DNA from: Albula goreensis
Taxonomy: Eukaryota; Chordata; Actinopteri; Albuliformes; Albulidae
NCBI GenBank assembly: GCA_022829145.1
Contig: CM040753.1
Span: forward strand, 8,722,884 to 8,786,883
Direction of reading: 5' to 3'
Length of the DNA: 64,000 nt
Below are positions 52,701-60,397 of this stretch, piece after piece. The number at the start of each line of letters is the position of its first letter. The first letter of the stretch is position 1. The notes under the pieces were generated by a model. It worked only from the letters and a program-made list of their open reading frames with translations, did no database searches and was not told the DNA's origin. The position numbers and the translations under genes were made by a program.

Positions 52701-53631
52701 CCATTCTGAAACGTAGGCCTCCACAACAAAGAAATCTCCTCCCCTCTGTGGGTGTAACGTCTGTCACTCTTTTCAGAAACCATGTGCTATTTCAGGGTTA
52801 TTGTCACTTATATATACATATATTGTTTATCTGTACCCTAGCATCATTGTTCCTGAGACATATCAGTAATGTAGCCCACACTCATGCTAACTACAGCAGC
52901 GCACAGCCTAGAAGAAGGCGTTTTAAACGCTGCTTGGATCCATCTCCGACCGAACACAGAGGATGCTCATGCAGAGCATTTCGCCTCCATCAGCAGCTGC
53001 TTTGAAGTTCCTCATTATAATGGGTTATTCTATTAGCAAACATATAGCGCAATTTTATTTTCATCATGAAAATGTTTGTAACGCATATCATTGCAGTTCC
53101 AAATGGTACCAGTTAAAATTTAATGACTACAAAAATCATAATTATTTTCAAAAGCACTTGAATGGCTTCTCACAGAAAAAAAACTGTCTACACTCAATAT
53201 CACATGCAAGAGCAGACACAGTAATCTCAAAAGAAACACCCCCCCTGCAACCCTATTCCCCCAGTCCCCAATCCTCATGGCTGCTGTTTTTTTTTTTTTT
53301 TTTTTTTTTTTTTGCAACAAAGAAAATGCACAAAAGCACAGAGAATGTTAAATTGCTTGTGAAATTTAAATGGGAAGATTACACAGCTGTTGAAGTTTCC
53401 CGTTTGTGCCGGCTCATTCGTTTTGTTTTGCTCTCTCCCGTTTCTCCTCCGCAGCTGAGCACGCAAGTGGCGAGCCGTGGGGAGACGCCGCTGATGTACT
53501 GCGAGGCCAAGCTGGCGGCGAGGACCTACCAAACTGTCAAGCAGCAGTTGTTCAGATCGCTGCAGGAGGCGGGGCTGGGGACCTGGGTGAAAAAACCACC
53601 TGAACAGGACCAGTTTGTGCTGTCAGTGTGA
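6632..53631 (+). CDS. adarb2: ADAR3, double-stranded RNA-specific editase B2 (exons 2-10, 5' partial)
   Basis: The spliced join of nine exons gives 725 residues plus a stop, after a split first codon. Order: short N-terminal linker (1-95), dsRBD1 (about 100-168), linker, dsRBD2 (about 255-322), and an adenosine-deaminase domain of the ADAR type (about 345-725). The zinc and proton-shuttle residues are present: H417 and E419 in NDCHAEIV, C475 in [10 protein letters not shown]540 in TMSCTDK; E512 in ESGEGT matches ADAR2 E488. Family knowledge: ADAR3 is a nuclear, brain-enriched dsRNA-binding protein, reported catalytically inactive in mammals and able to compete with ADAR1 and ADAR2 for substrates. 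It is adarb2 rather than adarb1 because of [13 protein letters not shown] before dsRBD1, [28 protein letters not shown] and LPASYR. Start codon and R domain lie upstream. No break or frameshift is seen. The human protein is about 739 residues, so length fits. Confidence 0.96.
8572..8611. repeat. 20-base tandem duplication
   Basis: The unit GTATGAACAAGTAGACACAT occurs twice head to tail with one substitution in the second copy. It is followed by TATA/CATG-rich sequence and short CA runs up to about 8672. It is a small local duplication in intron 2. Confidence 0.9.
8790..8850 (-). mobile_element. Degraded fish tRNA-type SINE fragment
   Basis: Read on the minus strand, this contains GCACCCTTGAGTAAAGCACT, close to the GCACCCTTGAGCAAGGCACT segment common in teleost tRNA-derived SINEs with a V/L2-like body. 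An eroded CCCACCTGAGACTC block lies next to it. No intact promoter boxes or target-site duplications were found. The call rests on this short similarity only. Confidence 0.45.
9462..10408 (+). CDS. adarb2: adarb2 exon 3 (both dsRNA-binding domains)
   Basis: This 947-base exon lies between acceptor CATCAG and donor GTGAGC. It encodes residues 30-344 after completing S29. It begins [14 protein letters not shown] and carries the basic [16 protein letters not shown] stretch, a possible nuclear-localisation region. dsRBD1 (about 100-168) runs from [17 protein letters not shown] to the KKKAK helix and SFVQFPNA. dsRBD2 (about 255-322) runs from [14 protein letters not shown] through [17 protein letters not shown] to ALFNI. 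Both domains keep the N-terminal helix, the GP/GSG loop and the lysine cluster that contacts the RNA phosphates in this family. The linker between them ([19 protein letters not shown]) is also conserved with ADAR2 and ADAR3. The large single exon for both domains matches the vertebrate ADARB gene layout. It is markedly GC-richer than its introns. Confidence 0.98.
11739..11770. repeat. GATC-rich palindromic cluster
   Basis: Five GATC tetramers fall within about 32 bases, including the near-palindrome CTGATCTGAGATCAG. It may be chance or a local foldback; no function is claimed. Confidence 0.6.
12750..12800. mobile_element. Possible dispersed-repeat scrap (LINE/SINE tail type)
   Basis: ATGAACATAGGAACACACAA, followed by a GAGGCCGTTCAGTCC block, resembles the recurrent GAACATAAGAA...GAGGCCATTCGGCCC segment found dispersed in several fish genomes. 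It is short and degraded, so the assignment is tentative. Confidence 0.3.
14160..14670 (+). mobile_element. Fossil non-LTR retrotransposon (CR1/L2/jockey-like RT C-terminal part)
   Basis: Read on the plus strand with several frame changes and stops, this encodes pieces typical of the C-terminal end of fish LINE reverse transcriptases: QLEYCV, then RATKLVPGM, then after frame changes [13 protein letters not shown], then [11 protein letters not shown] and a phenylalanine-containing tail. In intact relatives these correspond to [31 protein letters not shown] and WNSLPEEVVEA, in the same order. It is a dead fragment with no intact frame. The exact clade cannot be settled by eye. Confidence 0.7.
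19416..19611. repeat. Long imperfect inverted repeat (hairpin / MITE-like foldback)
   Basis: Bases 19473-19496 and 19525-19548 are perfect reverse complements over 24 bp (AGTACAAGGGTGGTGGCC on the left arm), around a 28-base loop. After an asymmetric internal loop the pairing resumes: 19430-19458 against 19557-19585 pairs over 29 bp with only two mismatches, both A opposite C and adjacent. An outer ATTACAGA/TCTGTAAT segment (19416-19426 against 19601-19611) suggests the arms once reached further. It contains no open frame. It is most simply a small foldback DNA element; in the pre-mRNA it would form a strong dsRNA stem. Confidence 0.9.
27870..27914. repeat. AC dinucleotide microsatellite
   Basis: About 22 AC units, followed by GTGAGCACACACGTGCACGC, a decayed extension. 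It lies about 640 bases upstream of a GT array on the same strand, so the two are mutually complementary. Confidence 0.96.
28555..28630. repeat. GT dinucleotide microsatellite
   Basis: 38 uninterrupted GT units, followed to about 28710 by GTGCATG- and GTTTGT-type variant repeats. The array can adopt Z-DNA, and its RNA can pair with the AC array at 27870-27914. Confidence 0.97.
31684..31850. repeat. Compound CA microsatellite
   Basis: About 44 AC units (31690-31777), then CACTCACA-type imperfect units, then two more CA blocks to 31850. It ends about 340 bases before exon 4. Long CA runs near an acceptor can bind hnRNP L-type factors and influence splicing; that is family knowledge, not shown here. 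Confidence 0.96.
32192..32306 (+). CDS. adarb2: adarb2 exon 4 (start of deaminase domain)
   Basis: Acceptor TTGCAG, donor GTATGG. It encodes residues 345-382 in frame, [18 protein letters not shown] through [14 protein letters not shown], and the first base of G383. This is the entry strand and helix of the ADAR deaminase fold. V374, equivalent to ADAR2 V351, is valine as in ADAR2, whereas human ADAR3 has alanine (A389). Confidence 0.96.
37091..37113. repeat. Poly(T) tract
   Basis: 23 consecutive T residues, followed by GCATCTGCAAG. It could be the reversed tail of a retroposed element or a plain homopolymer; no retroelement body was recognised next to it. Confidence 0.9.
37404..37740. mobile_element. 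Non-autonomous DNA transposon (Tc1/mariner, pogo/Tigger-like MITE)
   Basis: A 337-base element with terminal inverted repeats CAGGGGTCCTC and, at the far end read in reverse, CAGGAGGTCCTC. It is flanked on both sides by TA (37402-37403 and 37741-37742), the target duplication of the Tc1/mariner superfamily. The subterminal parts are rich in CGAC/GTCG palindromes such as ACGACTTGTCGT and in CGTAA/TTACG pairs. No transposase frame is present. The TA duplication and the matching ends make the boundaries firm; the family name is inferred from the end sequence. Confidence 0.8.
38526..38694 (+). CDS. adarb2: adarb2 exon 5 (HAE catalytic motif)
   Basis: Acceptor ATTAG, donor GTAATA. It completes G383 and encodes residues 384-438, ending with two bases of S439. 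It carries [11 protein letters not shown], part of the substrate and IP6 pocket, and [12 protein letters not shown]417 binds zinc, E419 is the proton shuttle, and N414, I420, R423 and R424 match ADAR2 IP6 ligands N391, I397, R400 and R401. The [11 protein letters not shown] block is closer to ADAR2 than to the human ADAR3 form as I recall it (SSGTKCISGEH). Confidence 0.97.
38695..40570 (+). other. adarb2: adarb2 intron 5
   Basis: 1876 bases, GT-AG. It is AT-rich up to about 40080. From about 40320 to 40570 it is more GC-balanced and includes a tandem AAATAAATAAAG and a TTTATTACGGCG stretch that could be an old LTR or conserved sequence; I cannot decide which. The acceptor region (CATTGTCTCTCTGAAG) is CT-rich. 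No other gene is seen. Confidence 0.85.
40571..40722 (+). CDS. adarb2: adarb2 exon 6 (PCG zinc motif)
   Basis: Acceptor CTGAAG, donor GTAAGA. It starts with one base completing S439 and encodes residues 440-489: [18 protein letters not shown], then [20 protein letters not shown] and [13 protein letters not shown]475 is the zinc ligand matching ADAR2 C451. I470 matches ADAR2 I446; human ADAR3 has valine there (V485). The KRRED start fixes the acceptor, since it restores the human SKRREDSERSIF alignment. Confidence 0.97.
40723..43910 (+). other. adarb2: adarb2 intron 6
   Basis: 3188 bases, GT-AG, acceptor CCCACAG. It contains a GC-richer repeat island at about 41080-41585 (separate entry). The remainder is AT-rich, with nothing I can identify. 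Confidence 0.9.
41080..41585. repeat. CTGG/GCC-rich dispersed repeat of unknown class
   Basis: About 500 bases in which short imperfect palindromic words recur on both strands: CCAAATCTGG, GCCATATCTGGGCC, CAGATCTGGCC, GGCCAGATG, CCTGGCCGGCC. The flanks are ordinary AT-rich intron. Similar 'catctggccc' repeat blocks occur in other fish introns, from memory. The open frames on both strands result from its composition. No terminal repeats or target duplications were found. Confidence 0.55.
43911..44079 (+). CDS. adarb2: adarb2 exon 7 (ESGEGT and SCTDK motifs)
   Basis: Acceptor CCACAG, donor GTGAGC. It completes L490 and encodes residues 491-545, ending with two bases of R546. It contains [16 protein letters not shown], where E512 matches the base-flipping glutamate E488 of ADAR2, and [18 protein letters not shown], where C540 is the second zinc cysteine (ADAR2 C516) and K543 an IP6 ligand (ADAR2 K519). 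Position 534 is glutamine as in human ADAR3 (Q549), where ADAR2 has R510. Confidence 0.97.
44080..47990 (+). other. adarb2: adarb2 intron 7
   Basis: 3911 bases, GT-AG, acceptor TCTGCAG. Most of it is AT-rich. A block at about 45400-46330 is compositionally distinct (GC-rich words, homeodomain-like TTAATT motifs, few simple repeats) and is a candidate conserved enhancer. No other gene is seen. Confidence 0.88.
47991..48172 (+). CDS. adarb2: adarb2 exon 8
   Basis: Acceptor CTGCAG, donor GTATGC. It completes R546 and encodes residues 547-606, [20 protein letters not shown], then [20 protein letters not shown] and [13 protein letters not shown], plus the first base of G607. GSLHHTGH and LPASYR are ADAR3-type (ADAR2 has GSLYHGDH and LPPLY). 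S555 matches the ADAR2 IP6 ligand S531; the human ADAR3 residue is alanine as I recall it. Confidence 0.97.
49815..49835. mobile_element. Possible hAT-type transposon end
   Basis: Read in reverse this is CAGTGGTGTTCAAACTATGG, close to the CAGTGGTTCTCAAACTGTGG ends typical of vertebrate hAT elements. No matching partner end or 8-base duplication was found nearby, so it may be a one-ended remnant. Confidence 0.4.
49843..49940 (+). mobile_element. Eroded tRNA-derived SINE
   Basis: A tRNA-like order is discernible: GGCACTGGACAGCAATCAGG, then GGTCCAGGTTTGCATCC, an eroded B box (consensus GGTTCGAATCC), then a TAGTACTCTTTTTGTACGCT stretch resembling the 'ctgttgtacccttgagcaagg' segment of teleost SINEs, ending TTTTACCTGA. 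No flanking duplications were identified. Confidence 0.45.
51413..51615 (+). mobile_element. Fish tRNA-derived SINE (V/L2-type body)
   Basis: An A-box-like TTTAATGGGTA (51431-51441) and a B-box-like GGCTCAATTCC (51463-51473) have tRNA spacing. They are followed by the body segment GGCACTGCTGCTATGCCCCT and TACTTCACCTGAACGGCTTC, then the 3' words TGTAAGTTTCTCTGGATAAC and CAGCTAAACTACTTAAATG. These match in order the teleost SINE that ends GTAAGTCGCTCTGGATAAGAG-CTGCTAAATG. Diverged and not recently active. Orientation is the same as the gene. Confidence 0.8.
52402..52583 (+). CDS. adarb2: adarb2 exon 9
   Basis: Acceptor TGTCAG, donor GTGAGC. It completes G607 and encodes residues 608-667: [19 protein letters not shown] through [18 protein letters not shown] and [17 protein letters not shown]. 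The RLCK lysine (K653) matches the IP6-contacting K629 of ADAR2. RQPGKSP and the RLCKH block are family signatures. It ends on a codon boundary. Confidence 0.97.
52584..53454 (+). other. adarb2: adarb2 intron 9
   Basis: 871 bases, GT-AG. It holds a 27-base T run at 53287-53313. The reading frame of exon 10 happens to stay open for about 490 bases upstream through this intron, but the composition is not coding and the CTCCTCCGCAG acceptor defines the exon start. Confidence 0.92.
53287..53313. repeat. Poly(T) tract in intron 9
   Basis: 27 consecutive T residues about 140 bases upstream of the terminal exon acceptor. It is unusually long for a polypyrimidine tract and is likely a polymorphic homopolymer. 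Confidence 0.92.
53455..53631 (+). CDS. adarb2: adarb2 exon 10, C-terminus and stop
   Basis: Acceptor CTCCGCAG. It encodes residues 668-725, [33 protein letters not shown] and [19 protein letters not shown], then TGA at 53629-53631. Y682, K686, Y692, K696, W711, K714 and D719 match ADAR2 IP6-site residues Y658, K662, Y668, K672, W687, K690 and D695. D719 is ADAR2-like; human ADAR3 has glutamine (Q733) in PPEQQQF. The MYCEAKL and VKQQLF words are ADAR3-specific. Confidence 0.98.
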   Translation: MSTQVASRGETPLMYCEAKLAARTYQTVKQQLFRSLQEAGLGTWVKKPPEQDQFVLSV

Positions 53632-56064
53632 GAGGGGTGGGGTGGGGGTGGGTATGTGGTTTTCGGGGGCACACCTCCGACAGCACCGGGGGGAAGGGCA
53701 AAAAGCTGGCCTGCAATCTTCTGTGCGAGGATGGCTAGGCCTTGGACTCGGCCCCAGAGATTCAAACCCGAGGGGCCCCCAAAGGGCCACAAGCTCATTT
53801 TCACCACCCCTCCACGACTACCACCGAGCCACAACCCCCAAGCCTCCAGCACCCCTGCCCCCCCAACCCGTCAGTCACTCCTACCCGGGTTGTCACGGCA
53901 GAGAGTGGTAACCTTCACCAAAGTGAAAGGCAGCAGCTATCTTGTCATCAGCCATTTCTGGCAGTTTATCTCTGCAGAATTCGGCGCGGCAAAAGCGCCC
54001 AATTAAAGCCCCTGTCAATGTGACACGTGGCAGATAGACGGGCCGCGGAGAACCGGCTTGCTAAACCGCCGCTCCGGTGCTCCATGCACCCCCTTCTCTC
54101 TCCCCCTGCCTCTGTCTGCCTGTCTCTCGCTCTCTCTCTCTTTCTCTCGGCCTCTCTTTCTGCATCTTCCACTCGCTCTCAAAATTCAAATAAAAAAGCC
54201 CAGAAAAGGGTTTGACATTGCCAAGACAGGTTAACTCAACCCCTTTTGTGTGGCACGAGAGGGAGCAGAAAAAGCGTAATAGCCACGCAGCAGATAAATG
54301 GTGCCATTAGCTCCGCCGCGGGCCACAGCAGATTATTTACCTTTTCACAGCACCATGGCCCGCTACTTTAACACTTCCACCTCCTCTGACGATCTCTGCT
54401 CACATTCATGTTCCTCCTGAGTGGTATGGGAGTAACTTTCCTAAGTAACCTTAAGAAATGGCGCTCTGTGAATTCGATTCCCAGCAATAGGAAGCACAGG
54501 CCTCGTTAGAGCACATTTCAATGTCAGTTACAGAGAAGCGTAGTCGTCGGGAAGCTGGAGGGAGGCGGAGCATTGGCACCCATCTCCCACTCATGTGACC
54601 CCGGTCAGACGGCCCCAGAGCCTCAGAGCAGTGGATTAGTCACTGGTCACACAGGGACTCTCATCTGGCCGCTGTCAGCTCCACACACTGACCCAGCAAA
54701 GACCAGTTTGAGGCAGGCGGCCCACAGTGACAAGTCAAGAGCCTCAGTCGCACTAATGTGACACAGGTGGCTGAAATTCACACCACAACCGCGAGTGCAT
54801 TCTGCCTGAAAAGGCTGTCGGACCTAGACAGTTTGTTTTTTGTTGTTTTTTTGTTGTTTTTTTATTTTTTTTTTTGGAGGGAGGAGGGAGGGGGTGTGAA
54901 CGTGTGTGTGTGTGTGTCTGTTTCAGAAGCTCAAGAAGGACCAGCAGCTTACTCCCAAACCCTCTCACATTCTGTCTTAGCACTGACAGCTATGCTATTT
55001 CCTCTATTTTTCTATATCTATAAGCTTTTAGTTAACACAGAAATCCTTTTTATATATATATGAAAAAAAAACTTGATTACATGATTTACTTTCATTTTGG
55101 CATACAGTATGTACATATGTACATATAGACAGTAGTGTGGTTATAGGCTGCCCACCCCAAAACAGAGATATTGTCCTGCAGAGGAATATAGTGCTGAACA
55201 CATATATTGAAAATCAGTGACACCTAGTGGTAAGAAACATTTTGTCCCCCTGCTCTGTCCTGCACCACTCCCCTAGCCCCTCCCCCTCTCATTCTGACAA
55301 TCTCTGCTCCATGAAGCACATATAGGACTTACTCTCACACACACTATTTCACCATAGCGTTCTCCCTGACAGAGGCATGCATCATCCTGTGCGTAGCTGC
55401 TCCATTGTGATGGAGGCTTTACACAAGTGTCACCTCATTTCATGAGTCATAGGTGTCCACAATGGCCAGCATGAGCCTGCACTTCGGCTATATCACACAC
55501 AAATATATAGGCTATATATACATATAAATATATGGAGAGAAGGATCTTGTACTGGCTTTAGATATTTAAAAAGAAATCTTAATTGTCCATTTTAATATGA
55601 TATTTCCAAGGCTTTCCTATGTCGGCAAGTGCTGATTTTAGGGTTAAATTTTGTATTTATTATAAAATAAATACCTATAACAAATCAAATTACAATTAAA
55701 AACAAAGTTATCCAAATGAGAATGTGAATTATCTCCATGTGTTCTTTTATAAAGGACATACCATGTGTGAATAATGAGGCTAGGAAAATTTTAATAAATT
55801 GCTACACTGAAATACATTTTATGTACATAAAACTGTGAATGAAAAACAATTGAACACGGGTATAAGACTACTTTTATAAAAAAAAAAAAAAATTCTATCA
55901 GCATATGTTTTAGTTGGGTCTAGAGCAACATTGATGGTTTCTCCTGTTACAAGTCATTCATACTGTTGTACTGACTCTTTTGTTTTATCCATTTTTCTTG
56001 TTCTTGGTAGCGTAAAGCCATATTTAACATACACTGTTTCCTTTTTTTAGCTGTGAATTATTAC

Positions 56065-56101
<37 letters not shown>

Positions 56102-56567
56102 GAGTCCTGCACAGCTTCATTTTTATGTCATACATTATTTTAATCAATATTTGTTACATCTGTGTGTATTCGTGAACATTTAGTTTGACATGCATAACAC
56201 GTCAGAGTAGAACGTTCAAAATTCAGAAAACTCAAAATATTGCAGAAATAGTGAGAGATTAAAAATGAGGCATGACTGAATGGCACTATTGTATTAATTG
56301 GTGTAAATTTGTAAAAAAAATTCAAATAAAAAATTAATGGATAGAAAATAGAGACAATTTAAAAGATTGAATAACTAAAATGTAAATTCAGATATATGAA
56401 TATATGCTGCTAAGGTCTGTAAATTGCACTTCAGTAATACCTTATACGTGAATGTTCTTGTTTCAGTGAATAAAAATTGAAAATTTAACCAAGTATGTTT
56501 TTTAGTGCTTCTTGGTTGTTTACAATAAAACCATAGACGTGTAACAACTGTAAAAAAAAAAAAAAAA
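53632..56567 (+). other. adarb2: adarb2 3' UTR and possible poly(A) sites (3' end unresolved)
   Basis: Sequence after the stop is first GC-rich (to about 54780), then AT-rich. AATAAA signals on the plus strand occur at 54189-54194, 55666-55671, 55793-55798, 56469-56474 and 56524-56529, and an ATTAAA at 54002-54007. The true cleavage site cannot be chosen from sequence alone. The last signal is followed 22 bases later by a 16-base A run (56552-56567). CT-rich sequence at 54090-54180 and a T-rich run at 54835-54875 are the other visible features. Confidence 0.5.
56058..56101. repeat. ATT trinucleotide microsatellite
   Basis: About 14 ATT units, nearly perfect, in the presumed 3' UTR or 3' flank of adarb2. 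Confidence 0.95.
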
Positions 56568-59500
56568 CACTGAACATTTTTTTTTCTTTTTTTATAAATA
56601 TTACCAGTATCCAAGTGAGGGGTGCACACTGCTATAACAATGCATGATTCAATTAACACAGCAATTACTCTAAATATGTTAATTGAGAAGGTTGAAAATA
56701 ATAATAAACGTGCTTTCATTGGAAAACAATGTCTATTTGACGTAAGCATTTGGTGATAAAACTGTTACACAGGAGGATAAACAATACCAAGATTCAATGA
56801 GGAAGGGCCCCATGCAGTCTTAAATGGTTTCTGGCTGCAGCAATCAAAAGTGGGAAGGTGTGAGCGCTGTGGACCGGAGTCTGAAACCAGTAAAAGCACT
56901 GAACCACTGACTGCCTGAGCAGGGTATTAGCTGCGTCATTGGAACGAAACACTCTGGAAATAGAGGCAGAAGGTAAGATTTGCAATGCTAAGCCAGCATG
57001 CCACAAAATCACCCGCTGGATGTACTACCATGTGCCATTGCTGTTATAGACAAACCTTAGGATTCTTAAATGTTTAAAAATAGCTGTGCCATTCCAGCAG
57101 TGTGGGTCTATGCACACTGTCATTGACAGCTTAACCAAATCTAAGGTCAAATGTGGAAAACCAGGTGAATAAAGTTGAACCAGTGAAACAGCTTTGCTAG
57201 CTAACTGAATGCTCTGAAATCTAGGTTTTCTTACGTTTGGTGAAGAGAGTGTCAAGTTAACTTGTGCTGCATTGGCCAGATGGTTTTATTCTCATTCAGT
57301 AAAACAAATGTGATTCTCATGGCATGTCTTTTAATTTGACTAAGAAGAAGTTTTAAAACCCACAAATTTATCATTATCTCATGTAATATTTTATAAGTCC
57401 ACGTAGTTCTACAAATTACCATGTATCTTTTTTGTCCAACTGAAACCTGTGTCCTTGACAGGCTTCTCAAAGTGTAGAGGACAGAGAGCCAATTTATAGT
57501 GCAGACACTCTGGATTGCCTGTTTTTCACTTATAAAGGTAATGCTTCCCTTAAACAGTTTTTTTTACAGCTGTAAGAAATAGCAACTTAATAGCTTTACT
57601 TATAAAGTATTCCCAGAGAAACAGACCAAGCACACAGTACCTTCCCTTCAATGAACCCCTGTTGGCAAGGGAAAGCCTAATCTAAAAAATGTTGCAGTAT
57701 TAGCAAGAAATGTGTGGGCAAAAGTATATAAATTTTATGTTTAAATCTCCTTGAATTCAACTATAACGTACACTTTTGGCTACTAGACATGTCACCTAAA
57801 GAGTGATGAGAATGAATAATTGCTAATCACGGTAATACGGTACCTTTTTTATTGCCGGTTAATTCACCTTTATAAGCCTGGTCCTTAAATGTATACTGCT
57901 GTTTAAAATTTTCAGCTTTACCTTGCTTTTCATTTCCATTTTGTTTATACTCTATTCCCTGCAAAGAACAACTAGTGGGGCTCGTTATCATGTGGATAGG
58001 AAACCCACTGGGAAAACCAGGGTATCACTGGAAGTGATGCTGATGGTTCTTTGGCCTTTTTATGTTTTCCCTCTGGGCCAAGGCTATGGTAGGATCGTGA
58101 TAAAGAAAGCCCAAGGTACTGACCCACGAGGTTATCAAGGGGCCTTTGATGTTTGTCAAGAGATCAGTATGGGTGTTAATTTGACCCCTTGATTCTGTGG
58201 TCCTCAATCACAGTCTCAGTATGGCCATCCAGTCTCCCCTTTCCCTCTTGATTAGCGACAAAATCTCTTGAATTCCCTTCTTGCCATTTTTCTTAAGGTT
58301 GTCACAGGAAATTAGAAATTAGTTCTCAGTTGACCTTTTTGGTTAAAAGGTTAATAATGCAATTATTCTAAAGACTTCCTGGTGAAGGGTAGTACACAAG
58401 TTAACCGATTTTTTGTTGTTCATTTTAGCTTGTGGCAGTTTGTTTTACAGAGTTTGTTTGCTGATTTGAACTGAGCCTCAAACTGCGCTATAGATGGCTG
58501 ACATTTGAGAAATTCTGGATTTCGCCACATCTTTTCTTATGTATGAAAGGTGTCTGTCTGTTCCAGCCATGACATTTACAGGTTTTCTGAATTTTCTGAC
58601 TCCAGCCCATAAGATTCTCACACAGTTTCATATAGTGGAGAAAACTCTAGATTCCCACTGATACATGGAAAAAGAAAACAGTTAATTGATGTAGTTGTGC
58701 TAAATATACTGTTAAAATACTGTATGTTTGTTGATAAAGGAATACATTTGAGTCTTTTTCATTTTATTTTAATAGAGTAAATATTACCTAGGTTTTATTG
58801 ATAACCTTTTTTAGTATTTTGAATTAAATGTTTTATTTAAAGAATATTATTTATTCATAAGACACCCCCCCATGCTTGCTCAGTGGGGGGAGGGGTACTT
58901 ACAGTGGATTTTACACATCTTTAGTGTCCCGTCTCAACCCCAACACAAAAGGGAGTTTTTATCTACTTTGATTTTAGTCAAGACATTTTTAAAAATGTCT
59001 AGATGATAAATGCCCCTCTAAAAACCAGCCAGGCTCTTTCCTTGAACTTATTTGTGGTTATTAATAAAAATGCATACAGTGACATGATTTACAGTGCATG
59101 GCCTGGACCCATTGGCTGGCAGCCGATTTGTAAGTTCTCGTTGTTTTTGTTTTTCTTTTTTAGTAATTCCATCTGTGTGTTCTGTGTCATGCTCAATCAG
59201 TATACACCCTTTATGTTTAAGTTAACATTTTTGGGGGGCATAAGATGCTGTTAAATGATCCTAAAATGAGCTTAACTATAAATTATAAAAAAATATATAA
59301 ATGCTTTTCTTATAACATTTGTTAATCTAAACCTATAATTTGATTGGTCACTGGTAGGTTTTGGTCTTACAGTTGCAGTAAAAAAATATAGTGATACCTT
59401 TTAGCTTGCCCTATTTGTATTTCAGACTATTCACTGTACCTAAAATCTTCAGATTGTGTTTTCCCCTCATACTCACAGCCTAGAAATATTTACTCCAGCA

Positions 59501-59746
59501 CCATTACCCCCCAACCTCTGGTCACAACTCATTTCATAGTAAATTATCAACATATGATTTATGTAGCAATTTGTAGGTATGATCTAGGTCAGCTCTGTAT
59601 TTTCTGTGCATATATGAAGAACGATTCCATGGCCACAGAACATGATTCAATCAATCAAATTTAGCTATTTATCCAAGCCTTAGTGCATGTGTGTGTGTGT
59701 ACGTGTGACAGTGTTGCCTACTGTGAGGTCTATAATTTCGCCCACG

Positions 59747-59772
59747 GTGCAAAAAAGGTTGGAGACCAGTGA
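59747..59772. mobile_element. Possible hAT-type transposon end
   Basis: AAAAAAGGTTGGAGACCAGTG, reversed CACTGGTCTCCAACCTTTTT, resembles the terminal inverted repeat of hAT elements. It is preceded by GCCCACGGTGC, reminiscent of the 'gcccgcgggcc' subterminal block. The opposite end was not found, so only a remnant is claimed. Confidence 0.4.
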
Positions 59773-60379
59773 TCTAAAGCATATAAAGGAAACGGAGGCA
59801 AAAATCACAATTATCTCCCAAATGACGGGCAGTGACCTGGAGAAGCCCTCTCAGCAGTGCAGTGAAATGAACACTGGTCATGTGACTGCTTTCACAGATG
59901 CAGGCTGCAAAATATTAGAAACCCGAGTCACTTCCCCCGAAGGAAATAAATTTGGAAATGGTTATCTTCCAAGTCCTGTGACAGGTGTCAAGCAGGGAAA
60001 CCGCCGAATTAACCAAACTGTAGAGGAAAAAAAAAACCCCATCAGTTTCAGCCAGCATTCATGGCGCCATTCCCCTGAAGGCAGGAGTCTGCACTACAAT
60101 AAACATCATAATTGTCAATTTTCACCTTTGCCTGGGCATGGGCATTGAACTGTAATCTAATAAACTGTGGTGTGGAAAAAAAACAATGATCTGACAGATA
60201 CCTTTTTAGACAGAAATGTGAGTCAAAGACTAAGAGCAGTGATTTTCATGGAATTCTGACTACTTAGCCTTGATAGAGACAGATGTAAATATGAATTGTC
60301 AAAAATTATTTCATTGCATGTAATTATGGTTTTCCAACCAATCTTAAAAATGCTTTATAACAGTACATAAATAGTAAAG

Positions 60380-60397
60380 AAAAAAAAAAAAAAAAAA
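60380..60397. repeat. Poly(A) tract
   Basis: 18 consecutive A residues, followed by GGGGGAGC. No retroelement body was recognised upstream. Confidence 0.9.

Noticed and set aside
52963..53631. A 222-codon open frame as one exon
   Set aside because: Only 53455-53631 aligns with ADAR3; the upstream part crosses a 27-base T run and intron sequence, and a CCGCAG acceptor sits at the alignment start.
6632..53631. Assignment as adarb1 (ADAR2)
   Set aside because: The dsRBD1 approach ([13 protein letters not shown]), [25 protein letters not shown] and MYCEAKL are ADAR3-type. The ADAR2-like residues are single conserved positions.
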